Numbered from the stretch's first letter, positions 1 through 9,841 are shown. The stretch is 64,000 bases of DNA from Dehalococcoidia bacterium (GCA_029936155.1 JAPYUK010000005.1:9441-73440), one strand, 5' to 3'. The notes: a model not told the origin generated them from the sequence alone. Numbers and translations are program-made.

Positions 1-1008
1 GTGATTCCACAGACGTTGTTCGTGGTTGACGAGACTCAACTGGCAATCGTGACTCGATTTGGTGAATTCAAACGTGCTCACACAAACCCTGGTCTCCAAG
101 TGAAGACACCGTTCGCTGAGCAAGTGATGCGGTTCGATAAACGACTACTTCGAGTGGACGTTGCGCCGGCATCGTTGCTCACTTCCGACAAGCGGAACCT
201 GTTGATCGACTCGTATGCTCGGTATCGAATCGTCGACCCGCTGATCTTCTTCAAGAACTTGAGGAACGAAAGTCTTGCGGACGCTCGTGTTGGTGACATC
301 GTCAACGCACAGCTCCGGCAGGAAGTGGCGCGAGATCTTCAGACCGAAGTGATTTCTGAGACCCGTGAAGACATCATGGATCGGGTGACTCTAGACAGTA
401 ACCGGATCGATATTCCTCGAGGGGACGTGTTCAGAGATTACGAAAATCTTGAAAATCCTTACATCACGGTGCGTGTCGATGACGATGTTAATGATCAGAT
501 TCGCCCAAGGCTGGCAACGGCCGAGGAAAAAGCGGCTCTAATAGTTGAACCAACCCCGGACATACTTGACGGCTTCACGATTACCTACGCTGTGAATATT
601 CGCATGGCTCTAGGTATTGTGATTGTCGATGTTCGAATCAAGCGTGCTGACTTTCCGCCCGACATTGAGACAAGTGTGTTCTCAAGAATGGAAGCGGAAC
701 GTGAGCGAATCGCCAGTGGTTTGCGTGCTGAAGGTACGCAGCGTGATTCTGAGATTCGGGCAAACGTCGACAGGCAGGTGAACATCATCTTGGAAACTGC
801 TGAAGGTACTTCGGCACTTCTACGTGGTGAGGCTGAGCAGGAAGCAATCAACATTCTTGCGGCGTCGCTTGAGAAGAACCCTGACTTCTACAGCTTCCGA
901 AGGTCGCTTGAGGCGTACAAGGTGTTCATTGATGGGCAGACTACAGTCATTCTCGATCCGAACAGTGAACTGTTGAAGTTCCTATCCGATCCGGCAGGTG
1001 GTTCGTAG
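1..1008 (+). CDS. SPFH/band-7 domain protein, HflC-like (5' end may lie before the window)
   Basis: ORF protein has HflC-like stretches (VRIKRADFPPDIETSVFSRMEAERERIASGLRAEG, DFYSFRRSLEAYK). Confidence 0.85.
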   Translation: MIPQTLFVVDETQLAIVTRFGEFKRAHTNPGLQVKTPFAEQVMRFDKRLLRVDVAPASLLTSDKRNLLIDSYARYRIVDPLIFFKNLRNESLADARVGDIVNAQLRQEVARDLQTEVISETREDIMDRVTLDSNRIDIPRGDVFRDYENLENPYITVRVDDDVNDQIRPRLATAEEKAALIVEPTPDILDGFTITYAVNIRMALGIVIVDVRIKRADFPPDIETSVFSRMEAERERIASGLRAEGTQRDSEIRANVDRQVNIILETAEGTSALLRGEAEQEAINILAASLEKNPDFYSFRRSLEAYKVFIDGQTTVILDPNSELLKFLSDPAGGS

Positions 1009-1037
1009 AGTCTGGCGCTGGTACTAAACAAATCAGG

Positions 1038-1064
1038 ATCGGCCCCGAGAAATCCGGGGCCGAT
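1038..1064. terminator. Likely bidirectional hairpin terminator between convergent genes
   Basis: Perfect 9-bp stem ATCGGCCCC/GGGGCCGAT between two convergent reading frames; T-tract is weak. Confidence 0.55.
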
Positions 1065-1069
1065 TTACG

Positions 1070-1644
1070 TTAAATCAGGTTGTGAAGTCGCTTGTGGAGC
1101 ACGACACGAACTATCGAAATGACGACCGCTGCCGACACAACGAAGACTATCGAATTGATCGATATCGACGTCGCAAGACCAATGGCAGTTCCCGCTGCAG
1201 GTGCGTGTTCGGTGTTTGTGATCGTCATGAACAGGATTACGACGGAGAGCGAAGCGCCTTCCATCACATGAACTACCCACTGATTGCTGGATACGGAGTC
1301 GGGCATCAATAACATCAGCCCAACAATGCAGCCGGCTACCAGAATGGCAGAAATGTGCCCGCCGATTATCCTGAACGGATTCGAAGTTATCGAGTGCGGT
1401 ACAAAAAACACGATTGCAACAGAGCTGGTGACAGCGGCCACTATGATGATCGAACCGCTGGTAAGCGGTTCCTGGGCAGTAAGTATTCCGACGAGTGCGA
1501 GTCCGGCGAGAAAATCCTGAACGAGGTATATACGCGGTCGATGAACGAATTTGGCATCAAACCACCTGAGAAGGGGATGAGGCCTAACGGCGCGCTTTTT
1601 GAGCGCTTGCGTGTTGAACGCTTTGGGTCGCTAGAAATCGACAT
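1070..1644 (-). pseudogene. HPP-family membrane protein, apparently frameshifted or lacking a canonical start
   Basis: 1070..1441 encodes an HPP-like segment (NPFRIIGGH...TEHAPAAGTAIGLA). The same frame continues upstream as ...RPRIYLVQDFLAGLALVGILTAQEPLTSGSIII to a TAG with no ATG/GTG/TTG; an ATG exists only in another frame at 1644. Confidence 0.5.
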
Positions 1645-1752
1645 TTATCTGGTGCAAAGATGGTCGGTAAGAGATTGGAAATAACAGTGCAAAGATTTCG
1701 GCGCAGCCGGCATTCAACACCAGTTAGTGGAATATTGCTGCACACTGTTGCC

Positions 1753-1776
1753 ATGTTTGTAAACGTTAACTAACAT
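1753..1776. promoter_or_regulatory. Candidate TetR-family operator
   Basis: Palindrome aTGTTtGTaAACGTTaACtAACAt, 10 of 12 base pairs symmetric, 35 bp upstream of the TetR ATG. Confidence 0.55.
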
Positions 1777-1810
1777 AAGACTGTCAACCAGGGGTTGAAC
1801 AAAAACACCT

Positions 1811-2455
1811 ATGGCAACACGTACCAGACTCGATCACCAGACACGGCAGCATCAGATTGTCGAAGCTGCTCGCGATCTTATTGCGAGTGGAGGGCTAGAT
1901 GCGCTAACCATTCGAGGAATTGCATCTAAGGTGGGAGTGACCGAAGCTGCGATATACCGGCACGTTGACTCGAAAGAGGAAGTGATTCTCCTTCTCATCC
2001 AGGAAGTTGAAGAATCACTGTTTCATGCCATATCACGGGCAACGCGATCTGACCGGCATGCGTTAGAGCGTTTGGAGCACATGCTTCAGCTTCATGTTTC
2101 GTATGTTGAGTTGCGGCAGGGAATTTCGTTCATAGTTATTGCCGAGGCGGCTCAATTTGAAGAGCCGAAAGTCCGCTCCGCTGGACGCCGTTTGGTGGAA
2201 AAATATCTATCTCTGGTATCCGAAATAATCGCTCAGGGTATCGAAAGAGATGAAGTAAGCAAATCGGTGTTTCCAGATGCGGCAGCAATGATATTTTTCG
2301 GTATGATTCAGTCCGCGGTTACAAGATGGCTCTTCGACCCATCGACTCATCCTCTAGGGGAGAACGCAGTTTCGATGTGGAAGTTGTTTAGAACTTCACT
2401 CGAATTCTCGGGTGAAGATTCCAACCGATACTCTCAAGAGGACGGGATGAACTGA
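1811..2455 (+). CDS. TetR/AcrR family transcriptional regulator
   Basis: N-terminal HTH: RQHQIVEAARDLIASGGLDALTIRGIASKVGVTEAAIYRHVDSKEEVI. Confidence 0.9.
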   Translation: MATRTRLDHQTRQHQIVEAARDLIASGGLDALTIRGIASKVGVTEAAIYRHVDSKEEVILLLIQEVEESLFHAISRATRSDRHALERLEHMLQLHVSYVELRQGISFIVIAEAAQFEEPKVRSAGRRLVEKYLSLVSEIIAQGIERDEVSKSVFPDAAAMIFFGMIQSAVTRWLFDPSTHPLGENAVSMWKLFRTSLEFSGEDSNRYSQEDGMN

Positions 2456-2456
2456 A

Positions 2457-3116
2457 ATGTCCGTAATAACGATTGATGGACATATTGGAGCTGGCGGCCC
2501 TGAATTGGGCAAGCGAGTCGCGAGGATGTTCGATTTCGACTACGTCGATCGAATAGCCCTTCCACGTACACTGACCGATGCCGACAACATGCCTTCTGGC
2601 AGGATGGCTGATCGATTCTGGTCGATCATCGAAAGAGCGATTTCTGGATTCGCTCTTGGCAATGCTGCAGGTGACCCGTATTTTAATGTTCCCGAATCTC
2701 TGCTTTTGCCGTTGACTTGGGATAGTGAGGGTCCTTCTGAAACTCACGACAAAGATATTGAGATGTCAGGTGTCGACAGTCTGTTCGAACTTGGCAACGC
2801 CGTGCTGGTTCATCGGGCCGGTTGCGTTGAAGCTGGTGAACGCACGGCACTGAAGGTTGGGCTGTTTGCTTCGTGGGAAGATCGTGTAGAGCGGATCATG
2901 AAGCGAGAGGGCTTGAAGTCGACTTCGGACGCCGAGTACACGATCGAGCGACGAGAGAAGCTCCAGCGTGAGTATTTTGGCGACATACATGGCGCCGAAC
3001 CAGATGACCCGAAACTGTACGACATCACGGTCGACACAAGCTCAGAGAGCATTCCCGTGGCTTCGATCAAGGTTGCACGGTTCGCTCGACAGGCGCTGGC
3101 ACTGCAGACCGCCTGA
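2457..3116 (+). CDS. Cytidylate kinase-like family protein
   Basis: VITIDGHIGAGGPELGKRVARMFDFDYVDR N-terminus and LYDITVDTSS near the C-terminus; starts 1 nt after the TetR stop. Confidence 0.7.
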   Translation: MSVITIDGHIGAGGPELGKRVARMFDFDYVDRIALPRTLTDADNMPSGRMADRFWSIIERAISGFALGNAAGDPYFNVPESLLLPLTWDSEGPSETHDKDIEMSGVDSLFELGNAVLVHRAGCVEAGERTALKVGLFASWEDRVERIMKREGLKSTSDAEYTIERREKLQREYFGDIHGAEPDDPKLYDITVDTSSESIPVASIKVARFARQALALQTA

Positions 3117-3240
3117 TCTGGCTCAGGTTTTTTTCGGTCTCGCAAAACGTTCCTGATTCTTCATGTTCGATCAGCGCGCCCGGCGTTATAGTGTTGATCA
3201 TGTATTCAACCCGATGAAACGGTGTAAGGGTGGTTAAATA

Positions 3241-3699
3241 TTGACCAAGCTAGCGAGCGAAATTATGTCTTCACCGGTAGTGACGATTTCTGCCGATAGA
3301 CCTGTGTCTGATGCTGCAAAGCTGATGCTCGAAAAGGGTGTTGGATCAATTGTAGTCGTTGACGATGCTGGTGAGTATGTCGGGCTGCTCTCTGAGTCGA
3401 AGTACCTGCCAGAGGAATCAGTGCTACCGTATCTCAGACAATCGGTGCTCCGAATACTGGGTAGCGAGTTGGGCGATCTCGAGAACATCGAGGAAGTTAT
3501 TCACAGCACTCGAAGCACGCCCGTTGGAGACGCGATGCAGAAGTATGCAAATACGGTCACACCCGATACACCTCTTTCTGACGTGGCGAAAATACTGGTT
3601 GGCGAAGGTTCGCATCATCTGCCGGTTATCGACGGTGGTAAGCCAGTTGGGATGATCTCGCGCCACGACCTGCTAACGCTCTTCGCAGAGACCGACTAA
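3241..3699 (+). CDS. CBS-domain pair protein
   Basis: Two CBS repeats (IMSSPVVTISADRPVSDAAKLMLEKGVGSIVVVD; VTPDTPLSDVAKILVGEGSHHLPVIDGGKPVGMISRHDLL); TTG start. Confidence 0.85.
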   Translation: MTKLASEIMSSPVVTISADRPVSDAAKLMLEKGVGSIVVVDDAGEYVGLLSESKYLPEESVLPYLRQSVLRILGSELGDLENIEEVIHSTRSTPVGDAMQKYANTVTPDTPLSDVAKILVGEGSHHLPVIDGGKPVGMISRHDLLTLFAETD

Positions 3700-3701
3700 G
3701 G

Positions 3702-4421
3702 TTAGCTTCCGGCCAGAGTCAAGCTGCCGTCACGAATCTGATCAGTGATATCGCTCAGGTCTTTTGGACTTTCGATGCTGGTCCACATCATTTTTGATTT
3801 ATAGGCCGACAGTTTGCCCTGTTTTGCCAGATCCTGGAACGTAGTCGTTTCGTGGTCGCCAATATCTGGAAGCAGTGATTCGATCTGGCGATCAAACAGG
3901 TATACCCCGGCGTTGATCCAGAACGGCAGGTTGCCCTTTTCGATGAACTGAGTAACGATGTCTTGGTCGTCGGATTCAACAACGCCGTACTGGCTCGGAT
4001 ATGGCACAAGCATCATTGTGCCCATCGATCCGCTATTTTCGTGAAGTTCAGCTATCGGTTCGAGCGGTTGGTTGGTGATGACATCGCCGTTCGCCACCAG
4101 AACGTTCTTGGCGTTGGCAGGAACCATCGAGAGACCCTGCTTGAGAGCACCACCGCGCCCAAGCGGGGAATCTTCAAACGAGTAGTGCGCCGTGATACCG
4201 TACTTCGAGCCGTCACCAAAGTAGCTTTGAATCATCTCGCCCATGTAGCCACACAGGAAAACGACGTCGGTGACGCCCTGCGCCCGCATCCAGTCGACCT
4301 GATAGGAGATGATCGGCTTGCCGTTTATTTCTACCATCGGTTTGGGACGATTGTCGGTGAGAGGTCGTAGCCGCTCGCCGCGTCCACCGGCGATAGTTAG
4401 CGCAAAGAAGCGGTCACTCAT
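3702..4421 (-). CDS. Sugar-nucleotide nucleotidyltransferase (NTP_transferase family)
   Basis: AGGRGERLRPLTDNRPKPMVEINGKPII signature. Confidence 0.9.
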   Translation of the reverse strand: MSDRFFALTIAGGRGERLRPLTDNRPKPMVEINGKPIISYQVDWMRAQGVTDVVFLCGYMGEMIQSYFGDGSKYGITAHYSFEDSPLGRGGALKQGLSMVPANAKNVLVANGDVITNQPLEPIAELHENSGSMGTMMLVPYPSQYGVVESDDQDIVTQFIEKGNLPFWINAGVYLFDRQIESLLPDIGDHETTTFQDLAKQGKLSAYKSKMMWTSIESPKDLSDITDQIRDGSLTLAGS

Positions 4422-4544
4422 CTATGGCCCTTTATTGAGTCGGTGCAGTACCAAGCTTCGATTCGAACAATCCGAGAAGGTTACCAGTAGCCCTAGATGT
4501 GTTCGAGTTAGAGCGATGGGTAGATTGTGCGCTTTTTTGGCATG

Positions 4545-5618
4545 CTAATTTGTGAGGGAATCTATGATGCGACCAAGTAGGCCTTGCATCGATCTTCGAT
4601 CTTCGATTTGCTCATCGGAGTCAAACGCTCCCCGGGATGGATAGGTTCCCGGCGACTGAACTACGATGAGATCGAGGCTGGGGCAGACCCAGATGTGTTG
4701 TTGGCCGGCTCCACTTGCAGCAAATGAGTCTTTTGGTAGATCGGGCCATACCTGCGACTGGTCGTTGCACCAGAAGCCGAGACCATAGACGTGGCGTTCT
4801 TCTGGTTCGTTGTCGAGAATTTCCTGCGAAACTCGCGTCGCTTTGTCGATCCATTCAGCTGGAATTACTTGCGTGCCGTTCCAGTTGCCGCGGTTGAGCC
4901 AGAGCCAACCCATGCGCGCCATGTCACGAGACGACATGAGATATCCGGTGAAGTAGCCAAACACACCGAGTTTAGCCTCGGGGTGCAGATCGAAATTACT
5001 GTACTCCCATGACCAACTGCCATCGACGAGGTTGCGGACTTTCCATTCGGTGAGCGTACCGAAACCAGCGCCTTGATCAGGTTTTGTTGTCTTGTAGAGG
5101 TTGTATGCAGAGGCAATAGCGTGGGTGAGGATGTTCATACCGAACGTCTGGTAGTTGAAAACTTTTCCGGGAGCTTCGCCGGGCTTCATGTATCCGGACG
5201 TGTTTCCGATCAGATGATTAAACGTGATGCCGTCGTTATCTGGAAATGCGTATCGGCCTTCTTTTGGACCTCCACCTGGGGCGATGTCGAGCATCTCGGG
5301 GTAGTAATCGGCGACGCGATCGTTTTCGGATCCGATCACGCCTTCACTGATTGCGATTCCCAGTACGGACGCGAATGTCGACTTAGAGGCGGACGCTTGA
5401 TGTGCCTGAGCCAATGGGTCAGTGCGGAAACTCCACTCGGTCGCGATCTTGCCGTGTCGAGCGATGAGGATCCGGTAGGGCCTGCTATCTGAGGATTCGG
5501 AGAGCTCAGTCTGGTAGTGGGCGGCTTCGGCCAGTTTTATTCGGTCGATGCCGACCTCATCGAGTTCTGCTGTTTGCCATTCAGTGCCCGGCCAGACACG
5601 TTCCGGATGTGTCGACAT
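4545..5618 (-). CDS. Serine hydrolase, beta-lactamase (class C)-like family
   Basis: SASKSTFASVLGIAISEG SxxK-type motif and overall beta-lactamase-related layout. Confidence 0.75.
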   Translation of the reverse strand: MSTHPERVWPGTEWQTAELDEVGIDRIKLAEAAHYQTELSESSDSRPYRILIARHGKIATEWSFRTDPLAQAHQASASKSTFASVLGIAISEGVIGSENDRVADYYPEMLDIAPGGGPKEGRYAFPDNDGITFNHLIGNTSGYMKPGEAPGKVFNYQTFGMNILTHAIASAYNLYKTTKPDQGAGFGTLTEWKVRNLVDGSWSWEYSNFDLHPEAKLGVFGYFTGYLMSSRDMARMGWLWLNRGNWNGTQVIPAEWIDKATRVSQEILDNEPEERHVYGLGFWCNDQSQVWPDLPKDSFAASGAGQQHIWVCPSLDLIVVQSPGTYPSRGAFDSDEQIEDRRSMQGLLGRIIDSLTN

Positions 5619-5623
5619 TGTGA

Positions 5624-6757
5624 CTAGACCTGACTTTCTAAGTCGATTGCTGAAGCGCTATCTAGCGATACTGCACCGAGTGAATCTCTAACAGCCTGCG
5701 ACATGTCGTGGAATCGCATTTTGTTTGGCAACTCCTGCTGTAGGCGATTGGTTACGTAGGCGAACGACACGTCGTGTTCCAAGCTCGCCCAGCCGGTGGA
5801 AGTAGCGGCTCCGCCGTGCCCAACGGTGTCGTGGTCGTTCTTGCTGGCGTACTGGTTAGGTGGTTGTGATGGCAGGCGAACACCGAACCCAACACGTGAG
5901 TAGTTACCTGAGGCTTCGTCCGGTCCTTCAGCTTGAAGCGACGTCACGTCTGTGATGACATCTTCAGGTAGCCACGGCACACCCTTCAGCTTGCCGTTGC
6001 CTGAGATCGCCGAGTAGAACTTTGCTACGTCGTGTGAGGTGGTGATCATCGAGCTCGAGGGCATCATAATCTGCGAACGGCCAAAAGAGAATCGAGAAGC
6101 GAGTGCCGAGTTGTCCCATTCATCTCCGGCTTCGATTCCCACGACTCGACCAAACTCTGATGGGTCCACTATTAAAGCGGTGCTTTTGAGTCCCAGTGGC
6201 AGGAGAACCTCTCGTTTGAACGCCTCATCGAACGAGAGCCCAGATATTCGAGAAGCCACTTCGCCAACGAGCCAGCCAAAGGTCTGAGAGTGGTAGTGGA
6301 CGACCTTGCCGGGTTCGGTTGCGGGCGTCATGTCTTCGATATGCGATATCACCCTGCCCCAGTCATTGTGGTCGCCCGACGGGATGCTAGCCGAGGAGGC
6401 AAGTCCCGCTGAGTGCGAGAGAACGTGGCCAATTGTGATCGGGGATTTACCGCGAGTCCCGAATTCCGGCCAGAACTCGGCGACAGGGGTGTCCCACTCG
6501 ACATGTCCTCGCGACTTGTACCGCCACAGCACGGCTGCTATGAGTGGCTTGCCCATAGAGAACACTCGGAATAGTGGCCTTGCGTGGGCTGCTCCTCGCG
6601 TTAGATCGACAACCTGCTTGCCGTTTTTGAACACGGCCAGAGTCGCGCTTGAGTGAAGTCCTTCGCTGATTTGACGATTGAACTCGGTTTCGATCGCCAC
6701 TGTGTCGATTGCGGCTACTTGGTGTACTTCGGGTACTTCGGGTGGCGATTGGGTCAT
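5624..6757 (-). CDS. Serine hydrolase, beta-lactamase/EstB-like family
   Basis: FSMGKPLIAAVLWRY (SxxK), HVLSHSAGL, YHSQTFGWLVGEV. Confidence 0.8.
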   Translation of the reverse strand: MTQSPPEVPEVHQVAAIDTVAIETEFNRQISEGLHSSATLAVFKNGKQVVDLTRGAAHARPLFRVFSMGKPLIAAVLWRYKSRGHVEWDTPVAEFWPEFGTRGKSPITIGHVLSHSAGLASSASIPSGDHNDWGRVISHIEDMTPATEPGKVVHYHSQTFGWLVGEVASRISGLSFDEAFKREVLLPLGLKSTALIVDPSEFGRVVGIEAGDEWDNSALASRFSFGRSQIMMPSSSMITTSHDVAKFYSAISGNGKLKGVPWLPEDVITDVTSLQAEGPDEASGNYSRVGFGVRLPSQPPNQYASKNDHDTVGHGGAATSTGWASLEHDVSFAYVTNRLQQELPNKMRFHDMSQAVRDSLGAVSLDSASAIDLESQV

Positions 6758-6920
6758 TTGCGATGAGTCGTCTGGTGTTCGTGATCGGTATCCGGACAGG
6801 GTAGTCTTTGGGGCGTATTGAGGGGCGAGTGACGGGATCGAAGTTGGGCTCGGAGATTCCTATTTGTGCCATCAGTGGTCGAAATCAGGTGAATCAGGCG
6901 GAGATACGAAAGGAAATGTT

Positions 6921-7385
6921 ATGCCATTAGGAGAAGCTCCACGACAGATAGAGCCGAAGAACCTTGGCGACTATCTGGAGATCCAGATCAAATCGGTGTT
7001 CCAGAGCGGAATGCGGTGGAAGGTTGTTGAGTCGAAATGGGCAACTGTCCGTGAGGCGTTTCACGACTTTCAAATTGGCGCTATCGCTGCGATGGACGAG
7101 TCGGCAGCCGACGCGCTGGCAGATGACAACCGAGTTATCCGCAATCGGCGCAAATTGCAGGCCATTACCGACAATGCCCGTCGGACGATCGAGCTCGACG
7201 ATGAGTACGGATCGTTCCAAAGTATTTACGTTCGCATGGTTCGTTCGGAGACTTGGCGAAAGATCTTTGAAAACAGTTCAAATTCATGGGCGAGATGGGC
7301 TGTTACTACTGGCTGTACGTTGTTGGAGAAGATGTCCCGGATCACGATGTATTCGAGGCGGAATGCACGCAGAAGAAGCGGTGAT
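6921..7385 (+). pseudogene. DNA-3-methyladenine glycosylase I (Tag)-like gene with a frameshift and an in-frame TGA
   Basis: Frame 1 encodes YLEIQIKSVFQSGMRWKVVESKWATVREAFHDF...DDNRVIRNRRKLQAI...ELDDEYGSFQ. Frame 3 continues as KYLRSHGSFGDLAKDL*KQFKFMGEMGCYYWLYVVGEDVPDHDVFEAECTQKKR*, with TGA at 7268-7270. Confidence 0.7.
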
Positions 7386-7528
7386 TTGAGAATTGAGTGA
7401 GCGGACGAAGCAAGTGCCGGTTGAATTCAAGCATTTCGGGTCGATTCGGCGTGGTACAGTGGCGGATTTAGCGGGCGGTTGGGAATAAGACTGCCTGAAG
7501 TACGTATTTTTCGAATACTTAACAAGCA

Positions 7529-9841
7529 TTGGTGATACCTCCTGTGACTACTGATTTACGAACGAACGCTGATGGTCTGGAATTCAAGCAATTCGGTAAG
7601 CGGTACCGAAAAGTCGACGGTGACGAGAAGGTCACCGGGCGTGCGATATTTGGGGCTGATTTCACAGCACAGGGCTCTCTGTTTGGCAAGATCGTTCGTA
7701 GCCCGCATGCCCACGCTCGCATCGTGTCTATCGACACATCGGAGGCTGAGGCAATGCCCGGCGTCGAGGCGGTCTGTACAGCAGCCGACTTCCCTTCCGA
7801 TGTTTCAGGTGATGTCGACACGGGTGAAGTTGAAATCGGTATCCAATTCCTGGCCAATCTGATCATGGGTCGCAGGAAAGCGTTATTTGAAGGGCACCCT
7901 GTTGCGGCAGTTGCTGCAACCGATATTCACATTGCCGAGGAGGCGACTCGAAGTATAAAAGTCGAGTGGGAAGTTCTTCCAGCTGTTACCGATCCGATCG
8001 AGGCGATGTCGCCCGATGCGCCACTGCTTCACGAGGGTCTAATCGCTACTTCGCTATCTGGGTCTGCCGATAAACCGAGCAACATTGCCGGTCATATGGA
8101 AGGTGGCAAGGGCGATGTCGAAAAGGGATTTGCCGAATCTGACGTAGTGGTCGAGCGAACGTACCGCACGTCGCTGGTTCACCAGGGTTATCTCGAGCCG
8201 GAAGCCGAGACGGTTTTCTGGCAGGCGGATGGCAAGATTGAGGTCTGGGCCAACTCACAGGGATCGTTCCCGCTTCGCCAGAACATGTCGAACCTTTTGG
8301 GAGTCGATGTGAGCAAGATTAAGGTCACACCGCTCGAAGTAGGAGGGGCGTTTGGCGCGAAAAACACTCCACGTATTACACCTGTTGCAGCAATTCTTTC
8401 TCGAAAATCAGGTAAGCCCGTGAAGATAGTGCTGACTCGTGAAGAGGTACTCAAGGCGACAGGTCCGGCATCAGGTGCGGTCGTCACAGTGAAGATGGGT
8501 GGAACCAAAGACGGGGTTCTAAAAGCCGCACAGGCACGACTCGTGTTCGGTGCTGGTGGGTTCCCGGGGTCGCCGGTTCTGCGTGGTATGCAGACCATAT
8601 TTGCCTGCTACCAACCCGAGAACTCAAAAGTCGACGCCTACGACGTTGTGACCAACGCTCCTCGTGTTGCTGCTTATCGTGCGCCAGGCGCTACGGTCGC
8701 TACTTTCTGTGGTGAATCTACTCTGGATGATCTTGCACGTGAACTCGGGTATGACCCGATGGACTTCCGAATCAAGAACGCCTCGAAAGAGGGTGATTCT
8801 AATGTGGATGACGATGTTTACACCCGTATCGGCATCGTCGAGATGCTGGAGACGGTCAAGGCCTCAGATGAGTACAACCGACCTATTAAGAAGAACGAGA
8901 ACGGCTGGCCGGTAGGGCGTGGAGTTGGAATTGGCTGGTGGCCGTGCGGCATTGAGATTTCAAGCGCAAGGGTGATGGTCAACCACGATGGTGGAGTCGA
9001 TGTGGCGACTGGTGCTGTCGACCTGCATGGTGTTCGTACGGGTACGGCGCAGGTCGCAGCGGAAACGCTGGGTATCGATCCCGAAGAGGTTCATGTTCAC
9101 ACCGCTGATACCGAGGGTATTCCTTACACGGGGAATGCTGCGGGATCACGGATTACGCGTTCGCTAAGTCAAGCGGTGTTTAAGGCTGGATCATCGGTTA
9201 TCGAGCAGATGAAAGAAAAAATGGCAGTTCGTTTCGGAGTAGACACAGAGTTCGTCGAATACGAGGACGGTCATTTCTTCGCTCGCGACAACCAAGATTC
9301 AAAAGTATCTTTCAAGGAAGCCGGATCTGCGGTTACGAAGAACGGATCGAACGTCGTGGCAACCGCTTCGAACGATCCGGGTATGCGACCGGCAAACGGT
9401 TACGCCATGGCTGTTGCCGATGTTGAGATTGATCCCGATACCGGGAAGGTTCAACTCACCGATTTCACGTTGTTCCAGGATGTGGGCACGTGCGTGAACC
9501 CGACCCAGGTTGAGAACCAGATGCAGGGTGGGGCTGTACAGGGTATCGGCTGGGCACTCTCAGAAGAGTATGTGTACGACGATCAGGGGCAGATGCGAAA
9601 CGCCTCGTTCCTCGATTACCGCATGCCTACGGCTTTCGATCTGCCCATGATTGGGACAGTAATTCTTGAAAAGCCTGCCGATGATGGTGCTTTTGGGATC
9701 AGGGGGGTTGGCGAGCCGCCAATCATCCCACCGCCTGCTGCTATTGCCAACGCTATTCGAGATGCCGCTGGCGTTCGAATGGGCAGGTTGCCTATGAGTC
9801 CGGAGCGAGTATTCGAGGCGATGAACGATTCGTCACTTTGA
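7529..9841 (+). CDS. Xanthine dehydrogenase family protein, molybdopterin-binding subunit
   Basis: DEKVTGRAIFGADF, RSPHAHARIVSIDTSEAEAMPGV, EVGGAFGAKNTPRITPVAA, AAYRAPGATV, GIRGVGEPPIIPPPAAIANAI. Confidence 0.92.
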   Translation: MVIPPVTTDLRTNADGLEFKQFGKRYRKVDGDEKVTGRAIFGADFTAQGSLFGKIVRSPHAHARIVSIDTSEAEAMPGVEAVCTAADFPSDVSGDVDTGEVEIGIQFLANLIMGRRKALFEGHPVAAVAATDIHIAEEATRSIKVEWEVLPAVTDPIEAMSPDAPLLHEGLIATSLSGSADKPSNIAGHMEGGKGDVEKGFAESDVVVERTYRTSLVHQGYLEPEAETVFWQADGKIEVWANSQGSFPLRQNMSNLLGVDVSKIKVTPLEVGGAFGAKNTPRITPVAAILSRKSGKPVKIVLTREEVLKATGPASGAVVTVKMGGTKDGVLKAAQARLVFGAGGFPGSPVLRGMQTIFACYQPENSKVDAYDVVTNAPRVAAYRAPGATVATFCGESTLDDLARELGYDPMDFRIKNASKEGDSNVDDDVYTRIGIVEMLETVKASDEYNRPIKKNENGWPVGRGVGIGWWPCGIEISSARVMVNHDGGVDVATGAVDLHGVRTGTAQVAAETLGIDPEEVHVHTADTEGIPYTGNAAGSRITRSLSQAVFKAGSSVIEQMKEKMAVRFGVDTEFVEYEDGHFFARDNQDSKVSFKEAGSAVTKNGSNVVATASNDPGMRPANGYAMAVADVEIDPDTGKVQLTDFTLFQDVGTCVNPTQVENQMQGGAVQGIGWALSEEYVYDDQGQMRNASFLDYRMPTAFDLPMIGTVILEKPADDGAFGIRGVGEPPIIPPPAAIANAIRDAAGVRMGRLPMSPERVFEAMNDSSL

